From NCBI GenBank assembly GCA_905221605.1, contig CAJNDS010002622.1, positions 325,001-339,312 on the forward strand: 14,312 nucleotides of DNA, read 5' to 3'. Made by a program: the position numbers and the translations under genes. Source of the DNA: Symbiodinium natans. Lineage: Eukaryota; Sar; Dinophyceae; Suessiales; Symbiodiniaceae. The notes under the pieces are model-generated. The model searched no databases and was not told where the DNA came from. It saw nothing but the letters and a program-made list of their open reading frames with translations. Positions 8,268 to 14,312 of this stretch are shown here, one piece after another (within the stretch, counting starts at the first letter, position 1; the number at the start of each line of letters is the position of its first letter).

Positions 8268-8311
8268 ATGGACGCGGCCTTCGACGTTCTGGTGGTACAG
8301 GCTCTGGTACG
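8268..8311 (+). CDS. Candidate first exon of the membrane PAS-like gene
   Basis: TTTGCAG-CC-ATGG gives a good initiation context right after a splice-acceptor-like site, where a trans-spliced leader could be added. The frame reads MDAAFDVLVVQALVR. The GT at 8312 leaves phase 2, which matches the exon at 9316 and creates VR-IIGLLGFLG. Without splicing the frame ends at TAG 8328. Confidence 0.4.
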
Positions 8312-11300
8312 GTGGAGGGTTCACGTTTAGGGTTTCAGCCGTAAAGACTTCTTCGGGTTGTTGTGTAAGACTGGCTGCATACTGAGGTACACTATGATGG
8401 TATATTGAAATTCATTATAGGAAATGAGCGCATGCTGAAGTGTAGCAATTGTAGTGTAAGATGATGTCTGCTGCTAGACTACGGTAGACTACTGCATGTA
8501 CAGGGGCTGGCCCTTGGCGACGGTGTGACGATGCTGCACCTTGGACATAGCACGAAGCCCTATGTCGCTCAAGGTAGTTACAGTATGGGCCCTTAATTGG
8601 GTAATTAACCTTTATATACCTCTTAAAGAAAGAGAAACGCTGCTGAATCCCCAAGGCGCTTTGTGCCCGTAGCGCTCGACCCAGCAGAGTCCAGCTTACG
8701 ATACCGCAACAGAAGTGCGTTCTCTAGTGCACCAAGTAGTGTGCCATGTATGTACTTTGGTGCAAGCACTACATGCGCAGGGCTCTCTCTGTTCTGGAGA
8801 GTGGCCCGGACCAAAATCATGATCCCTTGTGAGGATTCTACCCACATGGCAGCCGATATGGGTTTCTAAAGATGAAGGTCCCTTTGGCGGCCCTCTTTTT
8901 TAGGATATCAAACACGCATAGTTCAAAAAGCTAACCATACCATACCATACTAAGAACCCCAAAAAGAAACCTAATTGCGATAAGCACCCCCGAAAGAGTA
9001 GCGCCAAGCGGCTAGTACAACCGACATGACAATCACAGCCTCGTAAATTGAGCTCCCTTACCCCCCTAAAACACACTGAGCCACCCACGCATCCCGGGCA
9101 GTCCTTGGCCTACAACCACAAAGTCTTGCACCTCGAAACTCGTAACCTTTCCCCCCTAAACCGGAAGCCCTGAGCACAGCAGAATGCCCTAGAACTCCGA
9201 GCTCCTTCTGTCTTGAAGCCGTAACACCCTACCTACCCCCCTCAACCCCTGGACCCACTCGTCCCATTAGCCCCCAAACCCTATCAACCCGTCACCCCAA
9301 AGACGAAAGACCGAGGATCATTGGCCTTCTCGGCTTTCTTGGGATGCACTGGCTGCTCACCTGGCACATGCCCTTGACGCCACGTCAAGCGCCGAACCCA
9401 AAGGCGGCCAAGGGAAATGGGCAGCTTGATGAGCACCTCATGGAGGACCTACACTGGGTTTAGGGTTTAGGGTTTAGGGTTTAGGGTTTAGGGTTTAGGG
9501 TTTAGGGTTTAGGGTGTACTGGAGCTGACAGTGCAGAGCCTGGGTTCAAACAAAGGGTGTACTGGAGCTCTATTCTCCCAGAGTACACTAGAGCATCCTG
9601 TCGTCTACGAAAGTGGGTTGTGCCTTTATACTGTGTAGCATTCCATATCAGTCTGTAGTAGGCTCTACTGTACCAGATCATGCTGCAGTAGGCTATGGTC
9701 TGGCTTAGGGTTCAAAAATTTAGGTTTCGGATTCTCTGTGCCCCTGTTCCTTCTAAGCCTATCTTTCAGAACGGGAGTTGGGCCCTCACTAGGAAGGTAG
9801 CGTGGGGTCGTTAGCTAAACGGGCTCAGGAGCGTTTAGGCTTTCTAGCTTGAAGGAACAAGAGAACTTAGCCAAAATGGACACGCCAGAAGCCCAACACC
9901 CGAAACACTTGCTGTAAGACATAGACAACACAGACCCAGCCAACAACGCAGCATATCTACAGCATACTGCAGTCTAGTACAACCGCTAGCAGTACACCAT
10001 ATTATTCTGTCGGACGAGGATGATGAGGACTGCCAGAAAGTCTTGAACCAAACCTACCCAATGCGCAAACCCAAGCATGCCACGACGAGGAGCAGGGCAA
10101 GGTATTGGCCAGATCCTGGAAAACCGCGTGCTACTACGTGGTGCACTTGCACGTGTCCCTCATCTGCCTCCTCATCTACGAGTTTGTCCGAAAAAGGGAC
10201 GTCCCTTCATTTGTTTGGCTGGCGGCTTGTCTGATTGTCTACGTAGGCTTAATCGATCCCAACCGTAGAGGGGCTCCTGAGATTACTGCAAGACGTGCTC
10301 GCTGCCAATTTGCCGCTTGCCTTTCTGGCTGGCTCGCCTGCCTGGTCGCGAGCGCCTGGGAGAACCAGGACTTAGGGATCGGGTAGGTAACCCTTGAACC
10401 TCTTGGTTGTATTAAAATCCTACTACATCTAAAAGGTGGGTAGGTAGCCTTTTAACCTTTTGGTTCTATTGGAATCCTACTACGTATAAAAGGGGGGTAG
10501 GTAACCTTGAACCTTTTGGTTATATTAGAATCCTACACTGCATATAAAAAGGTCAGCCATTTTTTGGGGGAGGGGCCGCGTATTCACCCCCCCCCCCCCT
10601 ACTGAGAGGAAGACTTCCTTGTCCGACGCGACTTGCTGATGATGGCACAGACCATCATGGTGATTCTAGGTATCGATTTGCGGTAATTTTTTAATTCCCT
10701 TAGTGTTTAATATAAGGAGCCCTAATTATAGATAGTTTTAGGGACTGTTGAAATCGACACCTAGGATTATATATCCCGACAAGACCGTCGCCAGCTGCTT
10801 TGCTGCTTGCTCTTGCGCCGGCTACGTGTGGACAACGTGGCAAGTCTTTGGCTCATCTGCACTCACTTTGTGGTTCTTTATCAATCAGACTCTTGGACCA
10901 GCACAGTAGGTGCTTTCGACTTGTTTGGCGGTACTTTGTAGCCCGTGCCCTTCAACCAAGAGGTGTTTGTTTTGGGGGGGAGACTATAGTGCTGTTTTTC
11001 TATGGTTATACAGCATACTACGTTATACCATGTGCGCGATAGGAATTCCAGATGCCAGTAAGGATCTATCAGATTGTGATCATTATTCTTTTCCCCGCCT
11101 TCACTCAGCTGAACCATTACGAATGCATCCTAATGGCACTCAACACGCAGGATGCCGATTCATTGTTGTCGCTCGGTTGTACTGGGATTGGGATGAACAC
11201 TGCCAGCGCTGCCCACCTTCTGGTACACCCAGGGTTTAGGGTTTTATGGTTTAGGGTAATACGTAGGTTCAACGAGAGCTTACCATTCCATACTGCATAC

Positions 11301-13586
11301 TCCAAGGTCTCGTTTGCCTAGGCGTGTACTGCCCATGCAATAGAAGTATGGAGTACTGTGCTGTTACATATCCTTTTTGAAGGCTCTTCGTACTCAGTTT
11401 GGCTTTCGCGCTTGACATACGGGATGGTGCATAAGAAGGAGAGCGTGTCCTCTCAACTTTGCTTTCTTGCCTTGTGCATACGATGAGCTGGGAACTGCCC
11501 ATTCGTTGAATAGTAAACGTGATGGTAGTTTTGAGAATATCAGAATAGCAGCAGCAGTGCGTGGTAGCCATGGTAATGTAATGACAATAGCCTTTGTAAC
11601 CCTAAGTAAGGCTAATGACAGATACGATGCCAAGGCGCTGTCCACTTGTCCCAAAAGGCTGCCCTAATCTCCACCACCTTCTGGCTGCTAGCCTTCAGGG
11701 TACAAGGAGAAGAACTAATTGCTCATCGTATGCCCTCACAGTCCCTCTATTTCCTATACGATAATTCTCCCAAAAACCTATTCTAAATATTAAGGACGCT
11801 ATGTTAGTTCTTCAAAACCCTCCTGTCCAGGTCAGCGTTCCGCCAGGTGCTCAAGGCTGTTTGTGATGGTGACCTGCTGCTCGTGCAAGCAGGGCATTGA
11901 TTGAGAGGCACCTCTGGTGAATAGGAGCAATGCGATACTATATACGACTCGGGGGCACTCATCTCTGCTGCTCTTTGATGAACTCTTACTCTTGAGATCA
12001 TGGGTTTGCCACACATTCCAAGCTGAATTGGGAACATCCACTTCCATTCCTACCCTAAACCCTGAACCCTAAATCCCTAAAACCCCAAAGCCCTAAAAGC
12101 CTTAAAAGCCTTAAAAGCCCTAAACCCTAAATATAAACAAACCCTAAAGGCCCAAGCCTTTAGAACCGAAGGTTACTGGACCTAAAAGCCCGAAACTCTA
12201 AAACCCTGAATATAAACACACCCTAAAACCCTAAAGCCCTAAAAGCCCTAAAAGCAACCGAAGGTTACTGGACCTAAAAGCTCTAAACCCTAAAACACCC
12301 TAAGACCCTAAAACCCTAAAAGCCCGAAAGCCACCTATCGAAGGTTGCTGGACGAGGACCTGAAGATCTGCGCGGGCTCCAGCTGTCTGAAGCGACTCTT
12401 GGAGACGCAACTCTGAATTCCCCCTTTGGGAATTAGTTTTCTCATTTTTTAGGGTTTAGGGTTTAGGGTTTAGGGTTTAGGGTTATATAGAACCCTAGAG
12501 GACATCAAAAATAATATTTTTAAATAAGGTTCTCTTGGGAGCATAGGCAAGAAGATGCAACGGGCCGTGCTTTCGTGGACCTCATCGTCCAGGATGAGAC
12601 TCTAGGATGCCCAGGAGTGCCCTTCTTTTCGCTTTTTGGGGGGCTTAAAGAGCTCCCTTATGAAGCCCTTTAATAAGCTAAAGCAGGCACCCTTTTTAAT
12701 CCTGGGTTGGGGGGGGGGGGGTTTTAGGATCGCTTATGAAGCCCCTGTAAGCCCAAAAAGGCACCCTTTTCTTTAATCCTAGGTTTCTGGGCAACCTAGG
12801 AACGCAGTAAAAAGTTTCGAGGAGTTTGTAAGAGACTCTGCAAATGCCAAGCATGCGAGCGCGCCTCAATGCTTGCGAGTTGCTCTCAAGGGAACAAGAC
12901 GCATGGTGCCTGCGGATGTGTTTCATGTCGCATTGCCCAAGAAGCTGGGTGTATCCTCTGGACGGCATTTGTTGGCAATTGCAGAGGATGCAGACTCTAG
13001 AAGTAGCCAGTTTGATGCTGAGACAGGTTCCATCCCGAGCAGTCTGCTGAGTGGAAGATCCCCTCAGACAGGCGGCGCGCGATCTGTTACCTCCGTGGGC
13101 AGTGGCATGTCAGAGAGCATTCAGATGTTTGAGGAGCTTTCCCAAGTGACACTGACCGTGAATGCCAGCACAGAGCTGATAGACGTGATCGAAGTCATCA
13201 TGCGTTTCTCACGGCATTCAGATGAGGACAAGCTCGAGTTCGGCATGCCCACGCTGAAAAAGTTCATCCGTCCTTTGGACTGGTTTCCGTTGGAGGCCAA
13301 GCTGCGCCAGTACGCGCAGGCGGCTCGGAAAGAGCAGCCGGCGCAGAAGAAGCTCGCACCCCTGATGCTGCGTGTCCCTGGAGATTCGCGAGGCTTTCTT
13401 CGTGCACAGAGTGTATCAGTGAAGTCTGCATTTGGCGGACCCCGTCCTGGGAAACAGCCGGCCTTGCTTCACATGACTTTGAGCAGTTTCAATGAGGAGC
13501 GGCGTGCGGCGACAGCAGAGCCGCCACCACTATCACGAGTAGAAGAGAGTTCCCATGCTCGGGCGGAAGCTCCGCCGCAAAGCTGA
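8268..13586 (+). CDS. Multi-pass membrane protein with C-terminal PAS-like domain, nine inferred exons
   Basis: Proposed exons are 8268-8311, 9316-9457, 10090-10368, 10765-10930, 11059-11222, 11808-11875, 12344-12406, 12547-12616 and 12783-13586. All phases agree and the total is 1800 nt (599 residues plus TGA). Hydrophobic segments lie near residues 16-33, 76-94, 102-118, 134-151, 182-195, 213-225 and 246-265, with basic loops (VRKRD, DRRQ). Then comes a soluble part: FRQVLKAVCDGDLLLDED, LKICAGSSCLKRLLETQ, ATGRAFVDLIVQDE, SFEEFVRDSA, VALKGTRRMVPADVFHVAL and RHLLAIAEDAD. Order and wording resemble the PAS-like domains of dinoflagellate membrane proteins, a recollection of family style and not a search. 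The tail after about residue 370 is Ser/Pro-rich with a further folded stretch (about 405-485). A sensory role at a membrane is inferred. Exon 1 is the weakest; junctions 3, 6 and 8 have alternatives. Confidence 0.62.
8312..9315 (+). other. Presumed long intron 1 or intergenic DNA
   Basis: About 1 kb without a supportable exon. It holds a C-rich stretch with degenerate CCCTAAA-like units (about 9055-9300), a CATACCATAC repeat near 8936-8950, and recurrent TACTGCA/CTACGG-type words near 8460-8500. Small ORFs on both strands lack protein-like features. Confidence 0.35.
9316..9457 (+). CDS. Exon 2 of the membrane PAS-like gene (first hydrophobic segment)
   Basis: ACCGAG|GATC opens a frame reading IIGLLGFLGMHWLLTW, a convincing membrane helix. 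A polar stretch with PNPKAAKGNGQLDEHL then MEDLHW follows. It ends exactly where the (TTTAGGG)8 array begins (TGG|GTTTAGGG). This short ORF has no ATG at its start. Another frame (WDALAAHLAHALDA) is also open but lacks a matching splice partner. Confidence 0.6.
9458..10089 (+). other. Inferred 632-nt intron 2 starting with a telomeric array
   Basis: The donor GT is the first GT of GTTTAGGG. The acceptor is GACGAG at 10088-10089, with equally phased AGs at 10092, 10095 and 10101. The intron contains a duplicated GGTGTACTGGAGCT (about 9513 and 9556) and TACTGCA-like words near 9640-9700 and 9955-9990. Confidence 0.45.
9459..9514. repeat. Perfect interstitial telomere array (TTTAGGG)8
   Basis: Eight uninterrupted TTTAGGG units, the longest perfect run in the window, begin one base after the inferred exon end (the G of the donor). 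Confidence 0.97.
10090..10368 (+). CDS. Exon 3 of the membrane PAS-like gene (three hydrophobic segments)
   Basis: The frame reads EQGKVLARSWKTACYYVV, then HLHVSLICLLIYEF, a VRKRD loop, SFVWLAACLIVYVGL, a basic loop PNRRGAPEITARRARC and FAACLSGWLACLVAS. This hydrophobic-basic alternation is typical of a multi-pass protein. The frame is open until TAG 10384. A GA donor at 10369 (CAG|GACTTAG) fits exon 4 in phase. The GT at 10383 does not, unless exon 4 starts at 10845. Confidence 0.65.
10381..10552. repeat. Three tandem 57-bp repeats, each starting with a donor-like sequence
   Basis: Copies start at 10381, 10438 and 10495 with GGGTAGGTAA/G. Each continues through AACCT.TTGGTT.TATT..AATCCTAC and ends ATAAAAGG or a close variant. 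Every copy opens with a GT-AGGTAA string resembling a 5' splice site. Confidence 0.9.
10587..10599. repeat. 13-C homopolymer run
   Basis: Thirteen consecutive C in intron 3, facing the 13-G run at 12709-12721 in intron 8 of the same gene. Confidence 0.85.
10662..10768. mobile_element. Inverted-repeat element spanning a splice acceptor
   Basis: The left arm GATTCTAGGTATCGATTT (10662-10679) matches the reverse complement of the right arm (10751-10768) at 15 of 18 positions. The interior has AAGGAGCCCTAATTATAG and TAGGGACTGTT, words also found in the foldback copies A-C, so a distant relationship is possible. The right arm includes CACCTAG|GATT, the inferred acceptor and first bases of exon 4. 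Confidence 0.6.
10765..10930 (+). CDS. Exon 4 of the membrane PAS-like gene
   Basis: After CCTAG the frame reads DYISRQDRRQLLCCLLLRRL, then RVDNVASLWLICTHFVVLYQ and SDSWTSTVGAFDLFG, with one or two membrane segments. It closes at GCG|GTACTTTG (phase 1). A GC donor three bases earlier is equally phased. The ORFs beginning at 10800 and 10910 in other frames are shadows. Confidence 0.6.
11059..11222 (+). CDS. Exon 5 of the membrane PAS-like gene
   Basis: The acceptor TGCCAG completes a split Val codon, then RIYQIVIIILFPAFTQL, a polar link, and SLLSLGCTGIGMNTASAAHLL. These are probably the last two hydrophobic segments. The donor CTG|GTACACCC lies eight bases before a degenerate telomere-like patch (11232-11257). 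Confidence 0.62.
11223..11807 (+). other. Presumed 585-nt intron 5
   Basis: GTACACCC to TGTTAG, phase 0 on both sides. It contains degenerate TTTAGGG units at the 5' end and small overlapping ORFs on both strands without protein-like features. An additional phase-0 exon inside cannot be ruled out. Confidence 0.4.
11808..11875 (+). CDS. Exon 6, start of the PAS-like region
   Basis: The frame opens after TTAG and reads FFKTLLSRSAFRQVLKAV then CDGDL. The GC at 11876 joins to 12344 to give CDGDLLLDEDLKIC. A GC three bases downstream would add one Leu. The frame otherwise ends at a TGA at 11898. Confidence 0.55.
12053..12330. repeat. Long degenerate CCCTAAA array with embedded copies of an exon edge
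   Basis: About 280 bp of CCCTAAA/CCTAAAAGC-type units are interrupted by two copies of AACCGAAGGTTACTGGACC (starting 12164 and 12257). These match the acceptor and first bases of exon 7 (TATCGAAGGTTGCTGGACG at 12336). Spacing is 93 and 79 bp. Confidence 0.85.
12344..12406 (+). CDS. Exon 7, PAS-like region
   Basis: TCGAAG|GTTGCTGG opens a frame reading LLDEDLKICAGSSCLKRLLE and a split Thr codon. The pattern of an acidic start followed by LKI.AGS..L..LL is like the first strands and helix of PAS-type sensor domains. It ends at a GC donor at 12407; without splicing the frame stops at TGA 12414. Confidence 0.62.
12407..12546 (+). other. Inferred 140-nt GC-AG intron 7 containing a telomere array
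   Basis: It begins GCAACTC and ends GCATAG before GCAAGAAG; GCAA is present at both junctions. The interior holds (TTTAGGG)5 at 12448-12482 and the small palindrome AATTCCC/GGGAATT. Splicing gives LLETQEDATGRAFVDLI. Confidence 0.6.
12448..12482. repeat. Telomere array (TTTAGGG)5 inside an intron
   Basis: Five perfect TTTAGGG units lie entirely within inferred intron 7. Confidence 0.95.
12547..12616 (+). CDS. Exon 8, PAS-like region
   Basis: The frame reads QEDATGRAFVDLIVQDET then LGCPG, and closes at the GT of GGAGTGCCC (phase 0). GR.F.DLI..D is a recurrent motif in these PAS-like domains. An earlier GA donor at 12598 with an acceptor at 12799 would join QDE directly to NAVKSFEEF and is also in phase. 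Confidence 0.55.
12617..12782 (+). other. Inferred 166-nt intron 8 with duplicated acceptor segment
   Basis: It is bounded by GTGCCC and TTTAATCCTAG. Two imperfect tandem copies (12657-12710 and 12733-12789) share CTTATGAAGCCC, GGCACCCTTTT and TTAATCCT.GG. Only the second has the AG. A 13-G run (12709-12721) separates them. Confidence 0.6.
12709..12721. repeat. 13-G homopolymer run
   Basis: Thirteen consecutive G between the two tandem copies in intron 8. Confidence 0.85.
12783..13586 (+). CDS. Exon 9, end of the PAS-like domain and C-terminal tail
   Basis: This is the longest open exon of the gene (268 codons including TGA 13584-13586). The frame is open right after a TAG at 12780, so it must start by splicing. 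It opens SFEEFVRDSANAKHASAPQC, VALKGTRRMVPADVFHVAL and RHLLAIAEDADSRSS, completing the PAS-like region. A Ser/Gly-rich linker follows, then EELSQVTLTVNASTELIDVI through DWFPLEAKLRQYAQAARKEQ, perhaps a second small folded unit. The Pro/Ser/Arg-rich end looks disordered. A 5' limit at an internal start codon is unlikely because the reading continues upstream in phase with exon 8. Confidence 0.75.
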   Translation, partial: VSGQPRNAVKSFEEFVRDSANAKHASAPQCLRVALKGTRRMVPADVFHVALPKKLGVSSGRHLLAIAEDADSRSSQFDAETGSIPSSLLSGRSPQTGGARSVTSVGSGMSESIQMFEELSQVTLTVNASTELIDVIEVIMRFSRHSDEDKLEFGMPTLKKFIRPLDWFPLEAKLRQYAQAARKEQPAQKKLAPLMLRVPGDSRGFLRAQSVSVKSAFGGPRPGKQPALLHMTLSSFNEERRAATAEPPPLSRVEESSHARAEAPPQS

Positions 13587-13716
13587 TGCGGAGTTTTGGC
13601 CCGTCTGTAGATGCCAGAGTTCTTCTAGGCGAGGAAAAGAAGGCGCAGCTGTGACGGGGGGGGCGCTCTGCCAACGGTTTTTCGCTTGGGGGAACCCAGG
13701 TCCATGTATTGTACCT

Positions 13717-13862
13717 GTACTTGGAGGTTCATGGTACTTACTAACCAATCACTTAGAACCCACTTACAAGCCCCTTAGGTGCCCTAATATGGTGAGAAGT
13801 TAGAAGTACAATCATAAGTGCAGTACTAATTGGTTAGCAAGTACCATGAACCTCCAAATACC
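13717..13862. mobile_element. Foldback/MITE-like element with arms of about 37 bp
   Basis: The left arm (13717-13753) contains TTGGAGGTTCATGGTACTT and CTAACCAAT. The right arm (13822-13860) is its near-exact reverse complement (ATTGGTTAGCAAGTACCATG and AACCTCCAA). The spacer is about 68 bp with no coding capacity. It belongs to a different family from copies A-C. No clear target duplication is visible. Confidence 0.8.
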
Positions 13863-13942
13863 TATTGTCTACTTAAGAACCTTGGGCATCGGAAACAACG
13901 CCAATCCACCAAAACGCAACCTAACCACATACAAACATACAA

Positions 13943-13960
13943 ACACACACACACACACAC
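13943..13960. repeat. (AC)9 microsatellite
   Basis: Nine AC units, followed by a TGCACGCATGTGCA near-palindrome. Confidence 0.9.
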
Positions 13961-14312
13961 ATGCACGCATGTGCACGGCTGTCCAAGACATGCACCAACA
14001 AACATAAACCCTAAACCTAAGTGCCAAATCACAAGATGAATAGAAAAAATCGCATGAATGGGAACCTCAGATACATTTGAGAGGAATTCTGGCCAGCAAT
14101 TTAAATTGTGCAAAGATCCAAAAATGATTGGATAGCCCTCGGACCCGAGATGAAACCCTCGTGGCGGTACGTGTTGGCTTTGGGATTTCGTTTTCTCGAG
14201 AGTCCTAGTGAATTGGGGGGGGGGTAGAGGCGGCTTTCTCAATGCACGATTAAGAGTCTCGGACGACGAAGTAATCTTGCTATTTGGATTTATTCTGGAC
14301 GGTATTTAATTA

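Larger units (their letters stand above)
10369..10764 (+). other. Inferred 396-nt GA-AG intron 3 with repeats at both ends
   Basis: GA occurs at both junctions (CAG|GACT and CTAG|GATT). The interior carries three donor-like tandem repeats, a 13-C run and an inverted-repeat element whose right arm spans the acceptor. If the GT at 10383 is used instead, the acceptor must be the AG at 10843-10844. Confidence 0.45.
13587..14312. other. Non-coding region downstream of the PAS-like gene
   Basis: Besides the foldback element, the microsatellite and a 10-G run (14215-14224), no exon can be supported on either strand. It probably includes the 3' UTR. The short ORFs here are read through repeats. Confidence 0.45.

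Noticed and set aside
9459-9514. True chromosome end
   Set aside because: The array is only eight units long, is flanked by unique sequence and coding exons on both sides, and similar short arrays are scattered through the window.
11117-11654. Overlapping minus-strand ORFs of 60-100 codons
   Set aside because: They overlap exon 5 and intron 5 of the PAS-like gene, show no domain-like pattern and several frames are open at once.
13533-14039. Two ORFs on opposite strands both starting MVSKYHEPP
   Set aside because: The shared start is the two arms of the foldback element at 13717-13862 read on opposite strands, not a gene pair.
13862-14242. 126-codon minus-strand ORF with a V/C-rich stretch
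   Set aside because: The Cys/Val run comes from the (AC)9 microsatellite and the proline run from the 10-G run; no family features.
1-14312. CRISPR array, tRNA, rRNA or bacterial operon
   Set aside because: No evenly spaced repeat-spacer structure, no cloverleaf or rRNA core was recognised, and the gene structures are eukaryotic.

Overview
The window reads as nuclear DNA of a dinoflagellate, most likely a symbiodiniacean or close relative. Short GC-rich coding islands sit in long non-coding DNA littered with perfect and degenerate plant-type telomeric units (TTTAGGG/CCCTAAA). Several introns only fit a reading frame with GC or GA donors and AG|G acceptors, which is a known dinoflagellate trait. 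All three supported genes lie on the + strand, as is common in these genomes. There is no sign of bacterial operons, rRNA, tRNA or CRISPR.

Region 1 (about 1-4510) holds scattered small exons that chain in frame into part of an armadillo/HEAT-like alpha-solenoid protein (exons near 339, 835, 1376, 2390, 3145, 3699 and 4431). Between them are three copies of one small foldback element (461-549, 2935-3043, 3948-4040), a cluster of GCGTAGG units (1835-2009) and telomere-like arrays.

Region 2 (about 4510-7900) starts with a diverged duplicated spacer split by a telomere-like array. It continues with the clearest gene of the window: a four-exon M81-family metallopeptidase (MlrC/microcystinase C type, 5765-7899). 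Removing three inferred introns restores the family motifs, with the metal-ligand and active-site residues all present. The family is mainly bacterial, so this is probably an old horizontal acquisition that gained introns.

Region 3 (about 8268-13586) holds a second gene that no single ORF shows. Nine exons can be chained with consistent phases into a protein of about 599 residues: six or seven hydrophobic segments, then a cytoplasmic PAS-like domain and a low-complexity tail. It resembles the large families of membrane PAS-like proteins in dinoflagellates. Its introns are striking. One begins exactly with eight perfect TTTAGGG units, one carries three tandem copies of a donor-like sequence, two carry tandem copies of an acceptor edge, and one acceptor lies inside an inverted repeat.

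Region 4 (13587-14312) is non-coding. It has a foldback element with arms of about 37 bp, an (AC)9 microsatellite and a 10-G run.

The three genes show no functional link. Gene structures were inferred by eye from phase, motif and splice-site consistency; no transcript or database search was available.
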